A stretch of DNA of 32,368 nt from CAZNNH01 sp964574335 (GTDB taxonomy: Bacteria > Acidobacteriota > Vicinamibacteria > Fen-336). The position numbers and the translations under genes are program-made. The notes beneath the pieces were generated by a model. That model had not been told where the DNA came from and did no database searches. It saw nothing but the letters and a program-made list of their open reading frames with translations. This document shows, piece after piece, positions 8,009 through 18,100 of the stretch. The stretch is taken from positions 1 through 32,368 of the forward strand of contig CAZNNH010000059.1 of NCBI GenBank assembly GCA_964574335.1, read 5' to 3'. The first letter of the stretch is position 1; every line of letters starts with the position of its first letter.

Positions 8009-9456
8009 GCGAGGTCGAAGCGCACACCGGCCCGGGTGGTGGTGAGGCGGTTGCGGCCGACCAGCAGGCCGACACCCACGTTGGTGCGCAGGTCGCCGAG
8101 CGAGAGCGCCCGGCCGGCCGGCCAGGCGTAGCCCGAGTCGACGAAGGCCGCGGCTCCGAACGACGCGAGCTGGAAGACGTCGTCGAGCACGAACAGGCGC
8201 AGCTCGCTGCTGAGCAGAAGCGACCGGTCACCTACCCACTGGCGGACCTCGTGGCCGCGCAGCCCCTCGTCGGCGCCGAGCGTGATCTGGGTCTCGGGGT
8301 CGAGGCGGGTGCCGTGCCGATAGCGCAGCAGCACCAGCAACAGGCGGCGCGGGGCCAGCTTGTTCAGGTAGTCGACGCGCAGCTCGCCGAGGCCGTTCTC
8401 CAGGCGCCCGCGACGATGGCGGCCCGACCACGCCGCGCGCGCCCACAGCAGCCCTCGTGAGCCGAGCCGGGCGCCGGCGGCCTGGGACAGCTTCAGGAAG
8501 AGCACCCGCCCCGGCTCACCACCCGACGCCGGGGTCGACAGGCCCAGCGAGATGCGGCCATCGCTGCCGAGGTTGAAGTCCTCGACCGCCTCGAAGCGGT
8601 TGACGTGGCTGAGGGAGACGAAATCGTGGTGAACCGAGCGCAGCCCGAGCTCCAGGATCCCGAAGCGTCGGTGGTCCCCGGCCACCTGGTCGTCGCGGTG
8701 CCGATAGGCAACGTCGACCCTCAGCGCGCTCTGGTCGCTGCGTCGCACCGTCCGTGCCAGCTCCAGGTCCCCGGCGCGAGAGACGTGGCGCAGCTCGGCG
8801 ACCCGCTCGCCATCGCTGTAGAGCGGGTCCTGCTGGTCGAACCCCTCGATCCGAGCGCCGAACGACCAGCGGTCCTGGAGAGAGAAGAAGGGTCGGCCCA
8901 GACGCGCCTCCCCACGGCGGCCGTCGGAGCGGTCCGAGTAGGTCAGCGACAGGCCCAGCGGCGAGCCGGCCAAGCGCGGGTCGGCCAGGGCAAAGAAGGT
9001 CTCTTGGCGGTCGAGGTCGGCGCGTCGCGAGACCTCCACCCGCTGGCCGCGGCCGAGCAGGTTCTTCTCGGAAACGCCCACGCTCCACAGCGTCCGGCGG
9101 CCCACCTGGGCGAAGCGTACCTCGGGGCTGGTGCTCCAGGCGTCGAAGGTGCGAACGTCGACGTCTCGGTCACCTTCGTCGCCGTCGGCCGCGGGGCGCG
9201 CCTCGACCCGAGCGTCGCGAAGGAAGACCAGCGCGCGCAGGTTCCGCTCGGTCTGGGCCAGCCGCTCCGGGTCGAGATCGTCGCCGGGCGCAAACAGGAG
9301 CTCGCGGCGGATCACCTCCTCGCGGGTCTGGACGTGGAGCCGGTTGGCGAGCCGCAGCGGCCAGGCCCCCCCCGCGTCCTCGACGTCGAACACCGGGTGG
9401 GAGAAAACCGCCACGCTCCGAACCCGAACAGGCTCCGCCGACCCGGCCACCGACAC
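7939..9456 (-). CDS. Omp85/BamA-family outer-membrane protein (POTRA + barrel), 5' end disturbed
   Basis: About 505 aa. The N-terminal part has a POTRA-like unit (VQTREEVIRRELLFAPGD, then LAQTERNLRALVFLRDARVEA). The rest has many beta-strands typical of the surface-antigen barrel, and the protein ends in Phe (SQVGF), the usual outer-membrane insertion signal. It is shorter than BamA, with one or two POTRA units at most. It could insert or export a specific outer-membrane substrate. No ATG/GTG/TTG exists between the GTG at 9456 and the in-frame stop at 9538-9540, yet that interval reads as an ideal signal peptide (AKVKSLDLTPFLPFLLLVS, then VAGSAEP) following GAGAGGGG and an ATC codon at 9508-9510. 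The true start may be ATC, or the start may have been lost. Part of that stretch is the interspersed repeat at 9479-9503. Confidence 0.75.
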   Translation of the reverse strand: MSVAGSAEPVRVRSVAVFSHPVFDVEDAGGAWPLRLANRLHVQTREEVIRRELLFAPGDDLDPERLAQTERNLRALVFLRDARVEARPAADGDEGDRDVDVRTFDAWSTSPEVRFAQVGRRTLWSVGVSEKNLLGRGQRVEVSRRADLDRQETFFALADPRLAGSPLGLSLTYSDRSDGRRGEARLGRPFFSLQDRWSFGARIEGFDQQDPLYSDGERVAELRHVSRAGDLELARTVRRSDQSALRVDVAYRHRDDQVAGDHRRFGILELGLRSVHHDFVSLSHVNRFEAVEDFNLGSDGRISLGLSTPASGGEPGRVLFLKLSQAAGARLGSRGLLWARAAWSGRHRRGRLENGLGELRVDYLNKLAPRRLLLVLLRYRHGTRLDPETQITLGADEGLRGHEVRQWVGDRSLLLSSELRLFVLDDVFQLASFGAAAFVDSGYAWPAGRALSLGDLRTNVGVGLLVGRNRLTTTRAGVRFDLAYAFEPAVGRSCLVFSAGSQVGF

Positions 9457-9478
9457 CAGTAGAAGAAACGGAAGAAAC

Positions 9479-9503
9479 GGGGTCAGGTCTAGACTTTTGA
9501 CTT
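9479..9503 (+). repeat. Interspersed repeat family 1, copy a
   Basis: A 25-bp sequence (starting GGGGTCAGGTCTAGAC and ending TTTTGACTT) that occurs identically at 24020-24044 in the same orientation. Its centre, GTCTAGAC, is a perfect 8-bp palindrome within an imperfect larger dyad. It lies at the 5' end of the Omp85-like gene and is read through in that frame. I recall similar short elements near REP-associated transposases in other genomes, but no transposase is visible here. Confidence 0.85.
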
Positions 9504-9562
9504 TCGCGATGGTGCCCCTCTCACGAGAGTGCGCCCATCATCCCACGTAGTGCTCGCGCGAC

Positions 9563-9600
9563 GTGAAAACCAGTATTCTGTCCCCGGGTTTCCCGGGTTT
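9563..9600 (+). repeat. Interspersed repeat family 2, copy a
   Basis: It begins GTGAAAACCAGTATTCTG and continues TCCCCGGGTTTCCCGGG. It is a direct repeat of the copy at 9627, offset by 64 bp, and the preceding bases (CTCGCGCGAC versus CTCGCTCGAT) are also similar, so the duplicated unit is about 45 bp. It lies in the 177-bp gap between the SCO1-like gene and the Omp85-like gene. Confidence 0.8.
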
Positions 9601-9626
9601 CCGACTCGGGTCGGCACTCGCTCGAT

Positions 9627-9660
9627 GTGAAAACTAGTATTGTGTCCCCGGGTTTTCCGG
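9627..9660 (+). repeat. Interspersed repeat family 2, copy b (forms the end of the SCO1 gene)
   Basis: It begins GTGAAAACTAGTATTGTG and continues TCCCCGGGTTTTCCGG. Read on the minus strand it encodes the last residues PENPGTQY and the TAG stop of the CusF-SCO1 gene, so the repeat has replaced or extended that gene's 3' end. A third copy lies at 26204-26230. Confidence 0.85.
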
Positions 9661-10503
9661 TTTTTTGGCTGCCTGGGCGAGGCTCTCGAGGAGGTCGGTG
9701 GGTTGCCAACCGTTGCCTCGGAAGAGCGCGGCCAGGCGGCCCTGGGGATCGATGACCGCCGTGCGCAGGTTGTGGACGAACGACCCCTGGTCGGCCTGGT
9801 AGTCGAGGCCCACGAAATCCGCCAGCCGCCGCACCTCGGCGGGGTCGCCGCTGGCGAAGGTCCAATGCCGAAACGGCGGCCGGGTGTATCGCCGGGCGTA
9901 GGCCGACAGGACCTCGGGGGTGTCGTGGCCGGTGTCGAAGCTGACGGAAACGAGACGGGTGGCAGCGAGCAGCTCGGGCTGGGCCGCCAGCCGCCGCTCG
10001 ACCTCGGCGAAGTGGTGGCTCATCCGAGGGCAGTAGTCGGGGAGTGGGCAGCGCGTGAAGAAGAACGTGAGCGCCACCGCCGAGCCCCGTAGGTCCCGGA
10101 GCTGCAGCGGCTGGCCGTCCTGATCGACCAGGCGCACGTCTGGGACCTGGGTCCCGATCTGCGGCTCAGGGAGGACCACGGCGTCCGGCTCTTTAGGGAC
10201 CGGCAGCCCCCACGCCACGATCTCCACCTGTTCCAGCCAGGATTCGTCGTCGGTCACCACCAGCACCGCCCGAATGCCTTCGCCCGGGCGCAGCTCGGCG
10301 GCAGCCGCCTTGTCGCGCACCTCGAAGGACATCGTCATGGCGGGCATGAAGCCGGGGATGTCCTCGTGGGCGACCCGTGCCCGCGCCCCTTCTTGCTCGA
10401 CCTCGAGCACACGCCCCTCGAGCGGGTACCGCCGTTCCTCGGCCGGCGGACGCGTACAGGCCACCGCCAGCAGCAGCGACGCGACCACCCATGACCCACG
10501 CAT
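9634..10503 (-). CDS. CusF-SCO1/SenC fusion lipoprotein, copper chaperone for cytochrome oxidase
   Basis: A 289-aa protein. The start MRGSWVVASLLLAVAC gives a lipoprotein signal peptide with Cys16 as the lipidation site. Residues about 25-95 form a CusF-like copper-binding domain with the signature HEDIPGFMPAMTMSFEV. The second half is a SCO1/SenC thioredoxin-fold domain with TRCPLPDYCP (Cys152, Cys158) and a later FVHN segment providing the copper-ligand His. Expected role: copper delivery to the CuA site of cytochrome c oxidase on the periplasmic side. The C-terminal PENPGTQY and stop come from repeat copy 2b. The frame is open upstream, and an ATG at 10632 with a good GAGGG site would add 43 residues that look like a remnant of another gene. 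No strong ribosome-binding site precedes 10503. No oxidase genes are in the window. Confidence 0.88.
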   Translation of the reverse strand: MRGSWVVASLLLAVACTRPPAEERRYPLEGRVLEVEQEGARARVAHEDIPGFMPAMTMSFEVRDKAAAAELRPGEGIRAVLVVTDDESWLEQVEIVAWGLPVPKEPDAVVLPEPQIGTQVPDVRLVDQDGQPLQLRDLRGSAVALTFFFTRCPLPDYCPRMSHHFAEVERRLAAQPELLAATRLVSVSFDTGHDTPEVLSAYARRYTRPPFRHWTFASGDPAEVRRLADFVGLDYQADQGSFVHNLRTAVIDPQGRLAALFRGNGWQPTDLLESLAQAAKKPENPGTQY

Positions 10504-10632
10504 CCCGGCTCGGGCGTGGTGCCGGGCCGTGACCTCCTTCACCGCAACCACGGCGCCGTCGATGTCGGCGCAAACGCTCTCCGGCTTCGGGAACGACATG
10601 GCGACGTTGTCGAGCTCGAACAGCTTCTGCAT
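10504..10632 (-). pseudogene. Possible ABC-transporter ATPase N-terminal remnant, in frame with SCO1
   Basis: An ATG at 10632, preceded by GAGGG at about 4 bp, opens 43 codons that run in frame into the SCO1-like gene: MQKLFELDNVAMSFP, then DGAVVAVKEVT. Both pieces resemble the first two strands of ABC transporter ATPases (xELxNVxxxFP then ALxxVT), but the Walker A region is missing because the lipoprotein signal peptide follows directly. Codon third positions are G/C-rich as in real genes. It could be a decayed gene start captured upstream of SCO1, or an N-terminal extension. Resemblance judged by eye. Confidence 0.35.
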
Positions 10633-10690
10633 GAGCCCTCGCGAGAGCATCATAGGCGGTCTCTGCGGGACCTGGCCGTTTCTTCGATGC

Positions 10691-11854
10691 TCAGCATGGG
10701 GATCCGGATCGTCTCCGCCGAGAGCCACGCCCGGCGAGCTGGGCGGCGCGCCGGGCGCCCCTGACCAGCCCGTGATGGGGGACGCTCCAGGGGCCTCGGA
10801 GACCCCATTCCCGCGCCACCGCGGCGAGCAGGCCGCCGAGGCCGGCCCGCAACAATCCCGCCTCGACCAGCCGGCGGTAGCGCGCGTGGTGGAGGGCGAA
10901 CACCTCCAGCGGCCCCCGTCCTTCCGGTGGGCTGAGCCAGGCGCGGTGTCTCCACCTTTCCAGCCGGCGTGTCCGCACCGCCCTCAGCCCCTCGACGACG
11001 TCGCCCGGGATCGGGGCATCGAGCAGATCGCGGAGCCCAGCCAGCGCGTCGTGCGCGGCCAGGGTCAGCCGTCGCCGCCGAGCTTCGGCAAGCAGCCGGT
11101 CCCAGGCGAGGTCCCCCCCGCGCATCACGGCCCACGCGTCGGCGACCCACTGCAGCGAGGCGTCCGCGCTCCAGCGCATGCCGTGAGCCACGACGTGGAG
11201 GAGCTGGTCGGCGGGATCGAGGACGCGGCTGGCCAACCCGGCCAACCCGGCGGGGCGAGCCCGCTCCCACAAGCCGGCCTCGCCTGCCGCGTCTTCGGCG
11301 TCCTCGAGCAGGCGCCAGTGCAGGTCGAGGGGCGGGCTTCCCTCGCGCGTGAACGGTGCCGAGTGCTTCTCGGCGAGGGTCCAGGCGTCCGGCCTGGGCT
11401 CGCCAGACCAACCAAGCGTAGCGAGCCGCTCGAAGGCGGCGCCGGCGTCTGCCGAGCGGACCAGGACGTCGACGTCGGCCATGGGGCGCAGGCCGAGGTC
11501 GTCGTAGTAGGCGGTGACGAGGGCAGCCCCTTTGAGCAGGAGCGTGGGGATCCCGTCTTCCTCGAGCCCCGCCACGGCCGGCGCCGCACCCTCCAGGAGC
11601 AGCAGGTTCCGGTATCGGATGACCCGGCGCGTCGCTCCGAGCTCCAGGATGCGGGGGTCATGGGTCCCGAGCCTCTCGAGACTCCGATGAAGCAGCGGGA
11701 GCAGGGGCCGGACCGAGGGCGGCCAGCCGGCGCTCCCGGCGAGCTGGCAGTACGCCTGCCAGGCTTCCCGGGCGGGCGGGCCGTCGAGCATGCAGGCCCG
11801 GAGCAGCAAGCCCGTCTGGTGGGCGTCGAGGTCCCGCAGGCCGTTCACTGACAA
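10691..11854 (-). CDS. Nucleotidyltransferase family protein (NTP_transf_5 type)
   Basis: About 387 aa. The core reads IPTLLLKGAALVTAYYDD, then LRPMADVDVLVRS and a following LATLGW: the LKG/RpmxDxD pattern of the NTP_transf_5 (PF14907) nucleotidyltransferase-fold family, with the two Asp of DVD as likely metal ligands. In other bacteria these proteins recur next to PqqD-like and HprK-like genes of peptide-modification clusters, matching the genes 10-12 kb away in this window. The biochemical activity of the family is not established to my knowledge. The start is uncertain: TTG at 11854 or GTG at 11848. Neither has a Shine-Dalgarno, and a TACAAT hexamer lies only 4 bp upstream (11858-11863), which could mean a leaderless mRNA. 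Divergent from the giant C25 gene. Confidence 0.8.
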   Translation of the reverse strand: MSVNGLRDLDAHQTGLLLRACMLDGPPAREAWQAYCQLAGSAGWPPSVRPLLPLLHRSLERLGTHDPRILELGATRRVIRYRNLLLLEGAAPAVAGLEEDGIPTLLLKGAALVTAYYDDLGLRPMADVDVLVRSADAGAAFERLATLGWSGEPRPDAWTLAEKHSAPFTREGSPPLDLHWRLLEDAEDAAGEAGLWERARPAGLAGLASRVLDPADQLLHVVAHGMRWSADASLQWVADAWAVMRGGDLAWDRLLAEARRRRLTLAAHDALAGLRDLLDAPIPGDVVEGLRAVRTRRLERWRHRAWLSPPEGRGPLEVFALHHARYRRLVEAGLLRAGLGGLLAAVAREWGLRGPWSVPHHGLVRGARRAAQLAGRGSRRRRSGSPC

Positions 11855-12160
11855 AGAATTGTAGCCCCGGCGACGGAATCTGGCGTGGCGCGTGTCGAGG
11901 CTGCAACGTGGAGAAGGTGGGAGGAACGCCCAGGCCCTGATTCCGAGCGTCAGATCCTCTACGGCTCAGTAAGCTAGCGGCATATCGGCGCCATGGGGAC
12001 GACCGCTCAGCGCGCGGCATTACTCTTGCATCGGTATGAACACCAGGGGGTTGTACGGAGATCGACCCCGGCGTCGAAACGGACCGGTAACTCCCAGAGC
12101 TGCTATTACTTAAGGTCGCCGGGGCCGAGCGATCGAGGACCACGCGAACCGGGAGCAACA
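11855..12160. other. Divergent intergenic region, nucleotidyltransferase / giant C25 gene
   Basis: 306 bp. The left end contains a minus-strand TACAAT (11858-11863) next to the nucleotidyltransferase start. The middle contains the sigma-54-like element annotated separately. About 120 nt of leader precede the ribosome-binding site GGGAG (12151-12155) of the giant gene. The giant-gene frame is open back to an ATG at 11993, but that extension has no signal peptide or family resemblance and is rejected. I see no recognisable riboswitch. Confidence 0.5.
12015..12031 (+). promoter_or_regulatory. Candidate sigma-54 (-24/-12) promoter of the giant gene operon
   Basis: CGGCATTACTCTTGCAT has the invariant GG (12016-12017) and GC (12028-12029) separated by exactly 10 bp. 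It also has the extended GGCA and TTGCAT words of the consensus TGGCAC-N5-TTGCA. The predicted start is near 12041, giving a leader of about 120 nt. If real, an enhancer-binding activator would control the whole C25/radical SAM unit. No activator gene or clear upstream activating repeat is visible in the window. Confidence 0.45.
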
Positions 12161-15100
12161 ATGCCGAATCCAGGAAGCCGGAAGATCGATCCCAGACGCT
12201 TTGGCCTCATGGCATTGGGTTTGGCGTTGTGGGCCGCAGTCCCCGCGCAAGCCCAGCGTGTTCCGACCGGCTATCAGGAGTACTTCGTGCTGGGCCGCGA
12301 GCAGCAGGTCTGGGACATGCTCTGGACGGTGGCGACTGGCGAGGGGCAGGCCAGCTTCGACAACTCGGGGGCGTACATCAACGGCATCAACTCGGTGGTG
12401 AGCGCGACGGCCTCCGCCGACAACCAGATCATCTACTACGACCACTGGGAGGATGGCCTCGATCCCTGGATCGACGACCCGGTCGGCAACCCGGTGCCCC
12501 AGGGCACGACACTCGTGATCGGCGACGGCGACCCGGCCAACGGCGATGCCTGCACCTTCAATGCGAGCGGGTGCGGAGTCGACCTGCTCGCGAAGGGCGA
12601 CTACGTCAACTTCCGCTCGGACCAGGGTCTGCCCGGCGTCACGCCGAACCCGAACCCCAACGGCAGCTGCCAGGGGGGACTTCCTGTGCCGGGCATCCCC
12701 AACGATCCGGCCAACTGGATCTGCTCGGTGCCGGTCAATCCACGCGGGACCGTCATCCGCTTCGACGGGGGTGATCGGATCTTCACCAGCGGCGGCCCGC
12801 TGGCGCTGGTGCACCCGATGGATCCACTCTCCCCTTACATCGGGGGCGCCACCGAGATCATCTCCCGCCAGACCGTCGCCGAAGCCACGTCGTACTCGAT
12901 CCCGGTCGGCGAGAACATCTACGGTGGGGACGGCAGCGTCACCGAGCCCTTCAAGTACGTCTTCGTCGACCTGGTCGCTTTCGAGGACGGAACCCAGGTC
13001 TTCATCGACAGCCCCGGGGCCGGCGGGGGCACCGTCTCCTTCACCCTCGACCGCGGCGAGCACTACAGCTCGCGAGGCTTCATCGAGGAGAGCTCCGCAC
13101 CGGCGATCAGGATCAACGCCGGCGCCAAGGTGTCCACCAGCGCCCCGATCGCGGGAATGATCTTCAGCGGCGGGGACGGCAACTTCGCCACCCGGATCTA
13201 CACGCTGCTGCCGGACCGTATGCACAGCACCGACTACGTGACCACGGCTCCGGGTGACGACCCTGCCGTTCAGACCTCACGTCCGCTGAACCTGTACATC
13301 CTCAACCCCGACCCGTACAGCGCCATCGACGTGACGGTCACCGACACCGTCGGCTCGACGACGATCAACATCCCGGCCAACTCCCAGCAGAACTACAGGA
13401 CCGGCACGGGCCGATTCGTGCCGAACCTCTCCACGGTGAGGCTCACCTCGAACCGCAACTTCTGGGGGGTCAGCGCCTACGACCACAGCTCGCCCAGCAA
13501 CGACTGGGGCCACTCCTGGCTCGCCAACCGCTTCGTGACGGAGAACTACACGGTCTCGTACGCGCCGGGCGTGACCAACCCGGCCTACCAGTCGCTGCTG
13601 GCACAGCGGCTCGCCAACGACCCGGCCTGCACGATCCCGCCGGCTGGCCCCGGCGTCTGCGACACCCTCAATCGCTCGCCGGTGTTCGTCGCGGCGACAC
13701 AGGACAACACCCTGGTCCAGGTCGACTTCGACAACGACGGCAGCTACGACGTGATCGACTCGAACGGCGACGACTATCCCGATCCTGCCCCGAGACCGAA
13801 CAACACCTACGTCATCAACGCGCTTCAGGCGCTGCGCATCTACGACCACACCGACTACGACAACACCGGAACGCTGATCGTCACCAACAAGCCCGTCGCC
13901 GTGGCCTATGGCCAGGACACGGACCAGGCCACGGGCCCCGACCCGATCCAGGACACGGGCTATGCCGTCTATCCCACCAACCAGCTCTTCCTCGACCCCG
14001 TCCTGACGATCGACAAGGACGTCGACACCACGACGGTGCGCACGACGGGAGGTATCGCGACCTACACGCTGACCATCCGAAGCTACGACTTCGGCCCGCT
14101 CGACGACCTGCAAGTCTACGACCTGCTGCCGCCCGGCGTTTCGTCCTCGGATTACATCCCCGGCAGCACGCTGATCACCTACCCCAACCTGACGCAAGAC
14201 ACGACTGACCCGACACTGGGCACGGGTCGCCTGGACTGGAGCCTCACGCCCAGCCCGTACACGCTGCAGGCCAACCGGACGTTGACGGTCCGCTACTCGG
14301 TGAACATCCCGGCGGCCCCGGGCGATACTCCCCGGCTGCTCACCAACGAGGGGCACGCCGTGGCGACGCTGGGCGGCAGCACCTTCGAGCCGTTCGCCAC
14401 CGCCAAGGTGGTCCAGACCGACATCGTCCTGCAGAAATCGGCGAGCGCGACCGCGGTCGGCGCCGGCGACGTGATCACCTTCACGCTCAACGTCTGGAAC
14501 CTGGGCCTGCCGACCGAGACCAACCCGGTGATCAGCGACGCGATCCCGGCGAACGCCACCTACTGCGATTCGACCACACCGGTCCCGCCCGGGGGATCGG
14601 CCTGCACCGACCCGACCACTGACGGGCCCTTCGACACGGTGGGCTTCGACACCGCGCAGAACGCCGTGGTCTGGACGCCCTCCGGGGGCAGCTTCGCCCC
14701 CGGCGGACCGTACGTGTTGACCTTCGACGTCCGGGTCAACCCGGCGGTCGCCGAGGGCACGCCGGTTCCGAACCGGGCGGGCTACGAGAGCACCGAGACG
14801 CCGTACTTCCTCTCCAACCAGGTGGAGCCAGTCGTGGTGGGGCCGCTCCTCGAGATCAGCAAGACCGGGCCCTCCATCCTGCGCCCCAACGAGGTCGCGA
14901 CGTTCACGATCACGGTCAGGAACAACGGCGCCGCGCCCGCCACCAACCTGACCATCGTCGACCCCTTCCCCGCCAACGTGACCTACGTCCCGGAGTCGAT
15001 GGAGTGGCAGCTCAACGCCAGCCTGCCCCAGCAGATCACCGACGCCGCGGACGGTGACGAGGGAACCGCCTTCGCCGACCGGGTCGAGTTCGTGCTCGGC

Positions 15101-18100
15101 GTGCTCGGCCCCAACGAGGACGTGGCTTACTTCGAGTTCAAGGTGCGGGTCAACGCCGGCACCGCCGGCCAGTTCGTCAACAACCAGGCGACGGTGACCT
15201 CCGACGAGCTGGTGCCGACCGACACCAACCTGGTCCGGATCCCGGTCTCGGGGAGCGCCAACTCCGACATCACCGGCCACGTGTTCCTGGACACGGACGG
15301 CAACGGCGTCCAGGATCCCGGGGAGCCCGATCTCGCCAACATCGACGTGGTGATCCAAGATGGCGCCGGCACCCAGATCGTCACCACCGACGCGGGCGGC
15401 GACTACCTGGCCACCGTGATCCCCTCGTGCTACAGCGACGTCTTCACGAGCGTCGCCTACAACGGCAGCAACGGCGTCTTCGACTGGAGCGGCAACGCCT
15501 GGACCGAGTTCGGGACAGTGGCGGACGGCGACCCCGCCACGCCCCAGCTCTACGTCAGGACGGACCCGCTGACCGTCTACGGCAACAGCCTGCTGATCGA
15601 AGGCGGCCCCGCCGCCTCCGACCGCGGCTTCACGCGCGCGATCGACCTGAGCAACGCCGGCGTCTTCGGCGTGGGCAACACCACGCTGTCGTTCAACTAC
15701 CGGCGCGTCTCGCTGGAAGCGACGGACGTGGTGACCGTCGAGATCGACTACGACAACGACGGGACCTTCGACGACCTGGTGGGCACCTACACGAACGGCA
15801 CGGACGCGGCCTGGCAGACCGCCAGCTTCACGCTCGCCGCGGGCTCGCTACCGGCGAACCCGGTCGTGCTGCGCTTCTACGGCACCAACTTCAACTTCAA
15901 CAACGACAACTTCTACGTCGACAACGTGTCAGTCTGCGGCGGCTCGGTCACGGCCAACGTCGACGAAAGCGACCCCGACTTCCCGGCCGGCGCCGTGCTC
16001 ACGACCGGCAACGACCCCCAGAGCATCGCGCCGGTGGTCGGCGGCACGGCAGCGGCGACGCCCGTCGGCTACCAGCCGCCCCCGCTCACCTTCACCAAGA
16101 CCTCCGACGCCGCCGGCCACGAGGTCTTCCCGGGCCAGACCATCACCTACACGCTCTCGGCCACCAACACCACCGGCACCACGCAGACGGGCGTGACGAT
16201 CAGCGATCCGCTCCCGGCGGGGACGACGTGGGTCCCCGGAAGCACCCAGATCCCCCAGTCCAACCTCCGGGTCAACGAGTACCTCATCCTGAACACCGCC
16301 TTCTCGGGCAACAGCTACAACCTGACGTTGGCGCAAGCCCTGGCGCCCGACTACTTCGCGATCGTCCAGGGTTCGGACGGCGACGGGTCCAGCCAGCGGG
16401 GGCCCGACGAGAACTACGCCTCCCTGACGGCCGACCCGTTCGGCACCGGGCAGCTCGCGGCCTCCGGCGCCGCCGACGTGATCACGCTCACCCGCCACAG
16501 CTCGGTGGACGGCTGGTTGGGCGTGGTGACGGTGGTCGAGTGCCTGAGCGACTGCGCCACCAACGGCTTCAACCTGCTGGATGTCCGGCGGGTGACCCAC
16601 ACGGGCAACACCACCGCGGGCAACGACAACGCGACGGTCGGGTGGACCGACATCAACCAGGTGATGTTGCTGGGCGGCTTCAACGGCGCCGGCTGCGACA
16701 CTGTCGACCCGGACGCCGCCGACACCAACACCTGCCATGCCCGCATCTGGCCCTCGGGCGGCAACCAGATCAACTGGACCCGCAACGGGCTGAGCGCCGG
16801 CGCGTCCACCGCCACCAGCACGGTGATGGTGCTGGAGTGGGGCTCGGCCTGGACGGTGCAGCGGAGGAGGATCCAGGGGAACAACGGCGGCGACGGTGCC
16901 GACGCGGCCGGCGAGTACAACACGGCGGCGATCAGCTTCGTCTCGCGGGCCAACACCTGGGTCTGGGGAACCGGCCACACCAGCGCCAACGGCCTGGGCA
17001 ACGCGGCCGAGGGGGTGCTGCTGACGCTCGGCAACGGTGTGGTCCAGAACGCCACCGAGGGCCTGGTGGCGGCCGGCATCGAGTATGCCGGCAACAACCT
17101 GGACCTCGAGGTCTACGCGCTGACCCACCCCGACCTGGGCGTGGACTACGCCTTCAAGACCGACGGTGACGGGATCGCGCTGACCGTCGATGTCGCGGTG
17201 CCGGCGCCCGGCAACCAGCGTATGGCGCTCTCCTACAACGGCCAGAACGGGACCGGGCCGCTCTACCCGCGGCCGATGTTCTCGGCCCGGTACTTCAACG
17301 ACACCACGATCCGGCTCCAGCGCCGCTACAGCGGCCAGGATTTCCCGGCCTGGGTGCAGGGGATCGACTTCACGGGGATCGCCTCGACCACCGCCCCTGC
17401 CTCGGGCGGCACCCCGCCCAACCTGATCGTCGGCGGCGATGGCGTCACGATCGGCCCCGGCCAGACGCTGGTGGTGACCTTCCAGGTGGTGGTGGACGAC
17501 CCGCTGGCGAGCGGGATCACCCAGGTCACCAACCAGGCCACCCTCGACACCGACCAACAGCCCGCCGTCAACGCCTCGGTCACCGACGACGTGGTGCGGC
17601 TGGGAGTCACGGTGGAGCCCAACAACGGCAACTTCGTGATCTTCACCGGCGCTCCGCAGACGCGCACCTACAGCCACGTGATCACCAACAGCGGCCAGTC
17701 GCCGGACTCCTACGAGATCACCGTGGACGGCGAGCTGGGCCGCCGGATCGAGCTGATCGACACCGACACCGGCGCGGTGATCGCCACCGACACCGACGGC
17801 AATGGGACCTGGGACGGGCCGGGCGCCTCGCGCGTCAACACCGGCGTGCTGGCCCCGGGCGAGCAGGCCTACCTCGACATCCGGGTCACCATGCTGGGGA
17901 CCGACGGCCCGGGCACCCAGGAGACCTCCACCCTGATCGCGACGTCCGATCGCAGCCCGCTCGGGTTGCTCGACTTCGCCACCGACGAGACGAGGGTGGT
18001 GGGTGCCGCCGGGACGGTCGCCCTCGTCTCCGACCAGAGCGGGGTGGTGGCGGCGGGCGGCATCGTCGCCTACACCCACTGGATCTACAACCTGACCGGC

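Noticed and set aside
11993..12160. Upstream start (ATG 11993) for the giant gene
   Set aside because: It would place the signal peptide internally; the ATG at 12161 has a ribosome-binding site and starts the signal peptide.
12041..12160. Riboswitch in the leader of the giant gene
   Set aside because: I looked for c-di-GMP-type and other familiar conserved cores by eye and found none.
13277..15358. Long minus-strand ORF (693 aa) inside the giant gene
   Set aside because: Antisense shadow in GC-rich DNA: Val/Gly/Arg/Asp-rich with no family motif, whereas the plus strand has clear domains. The same applies to the 881-aa ORF at 15929-18574.
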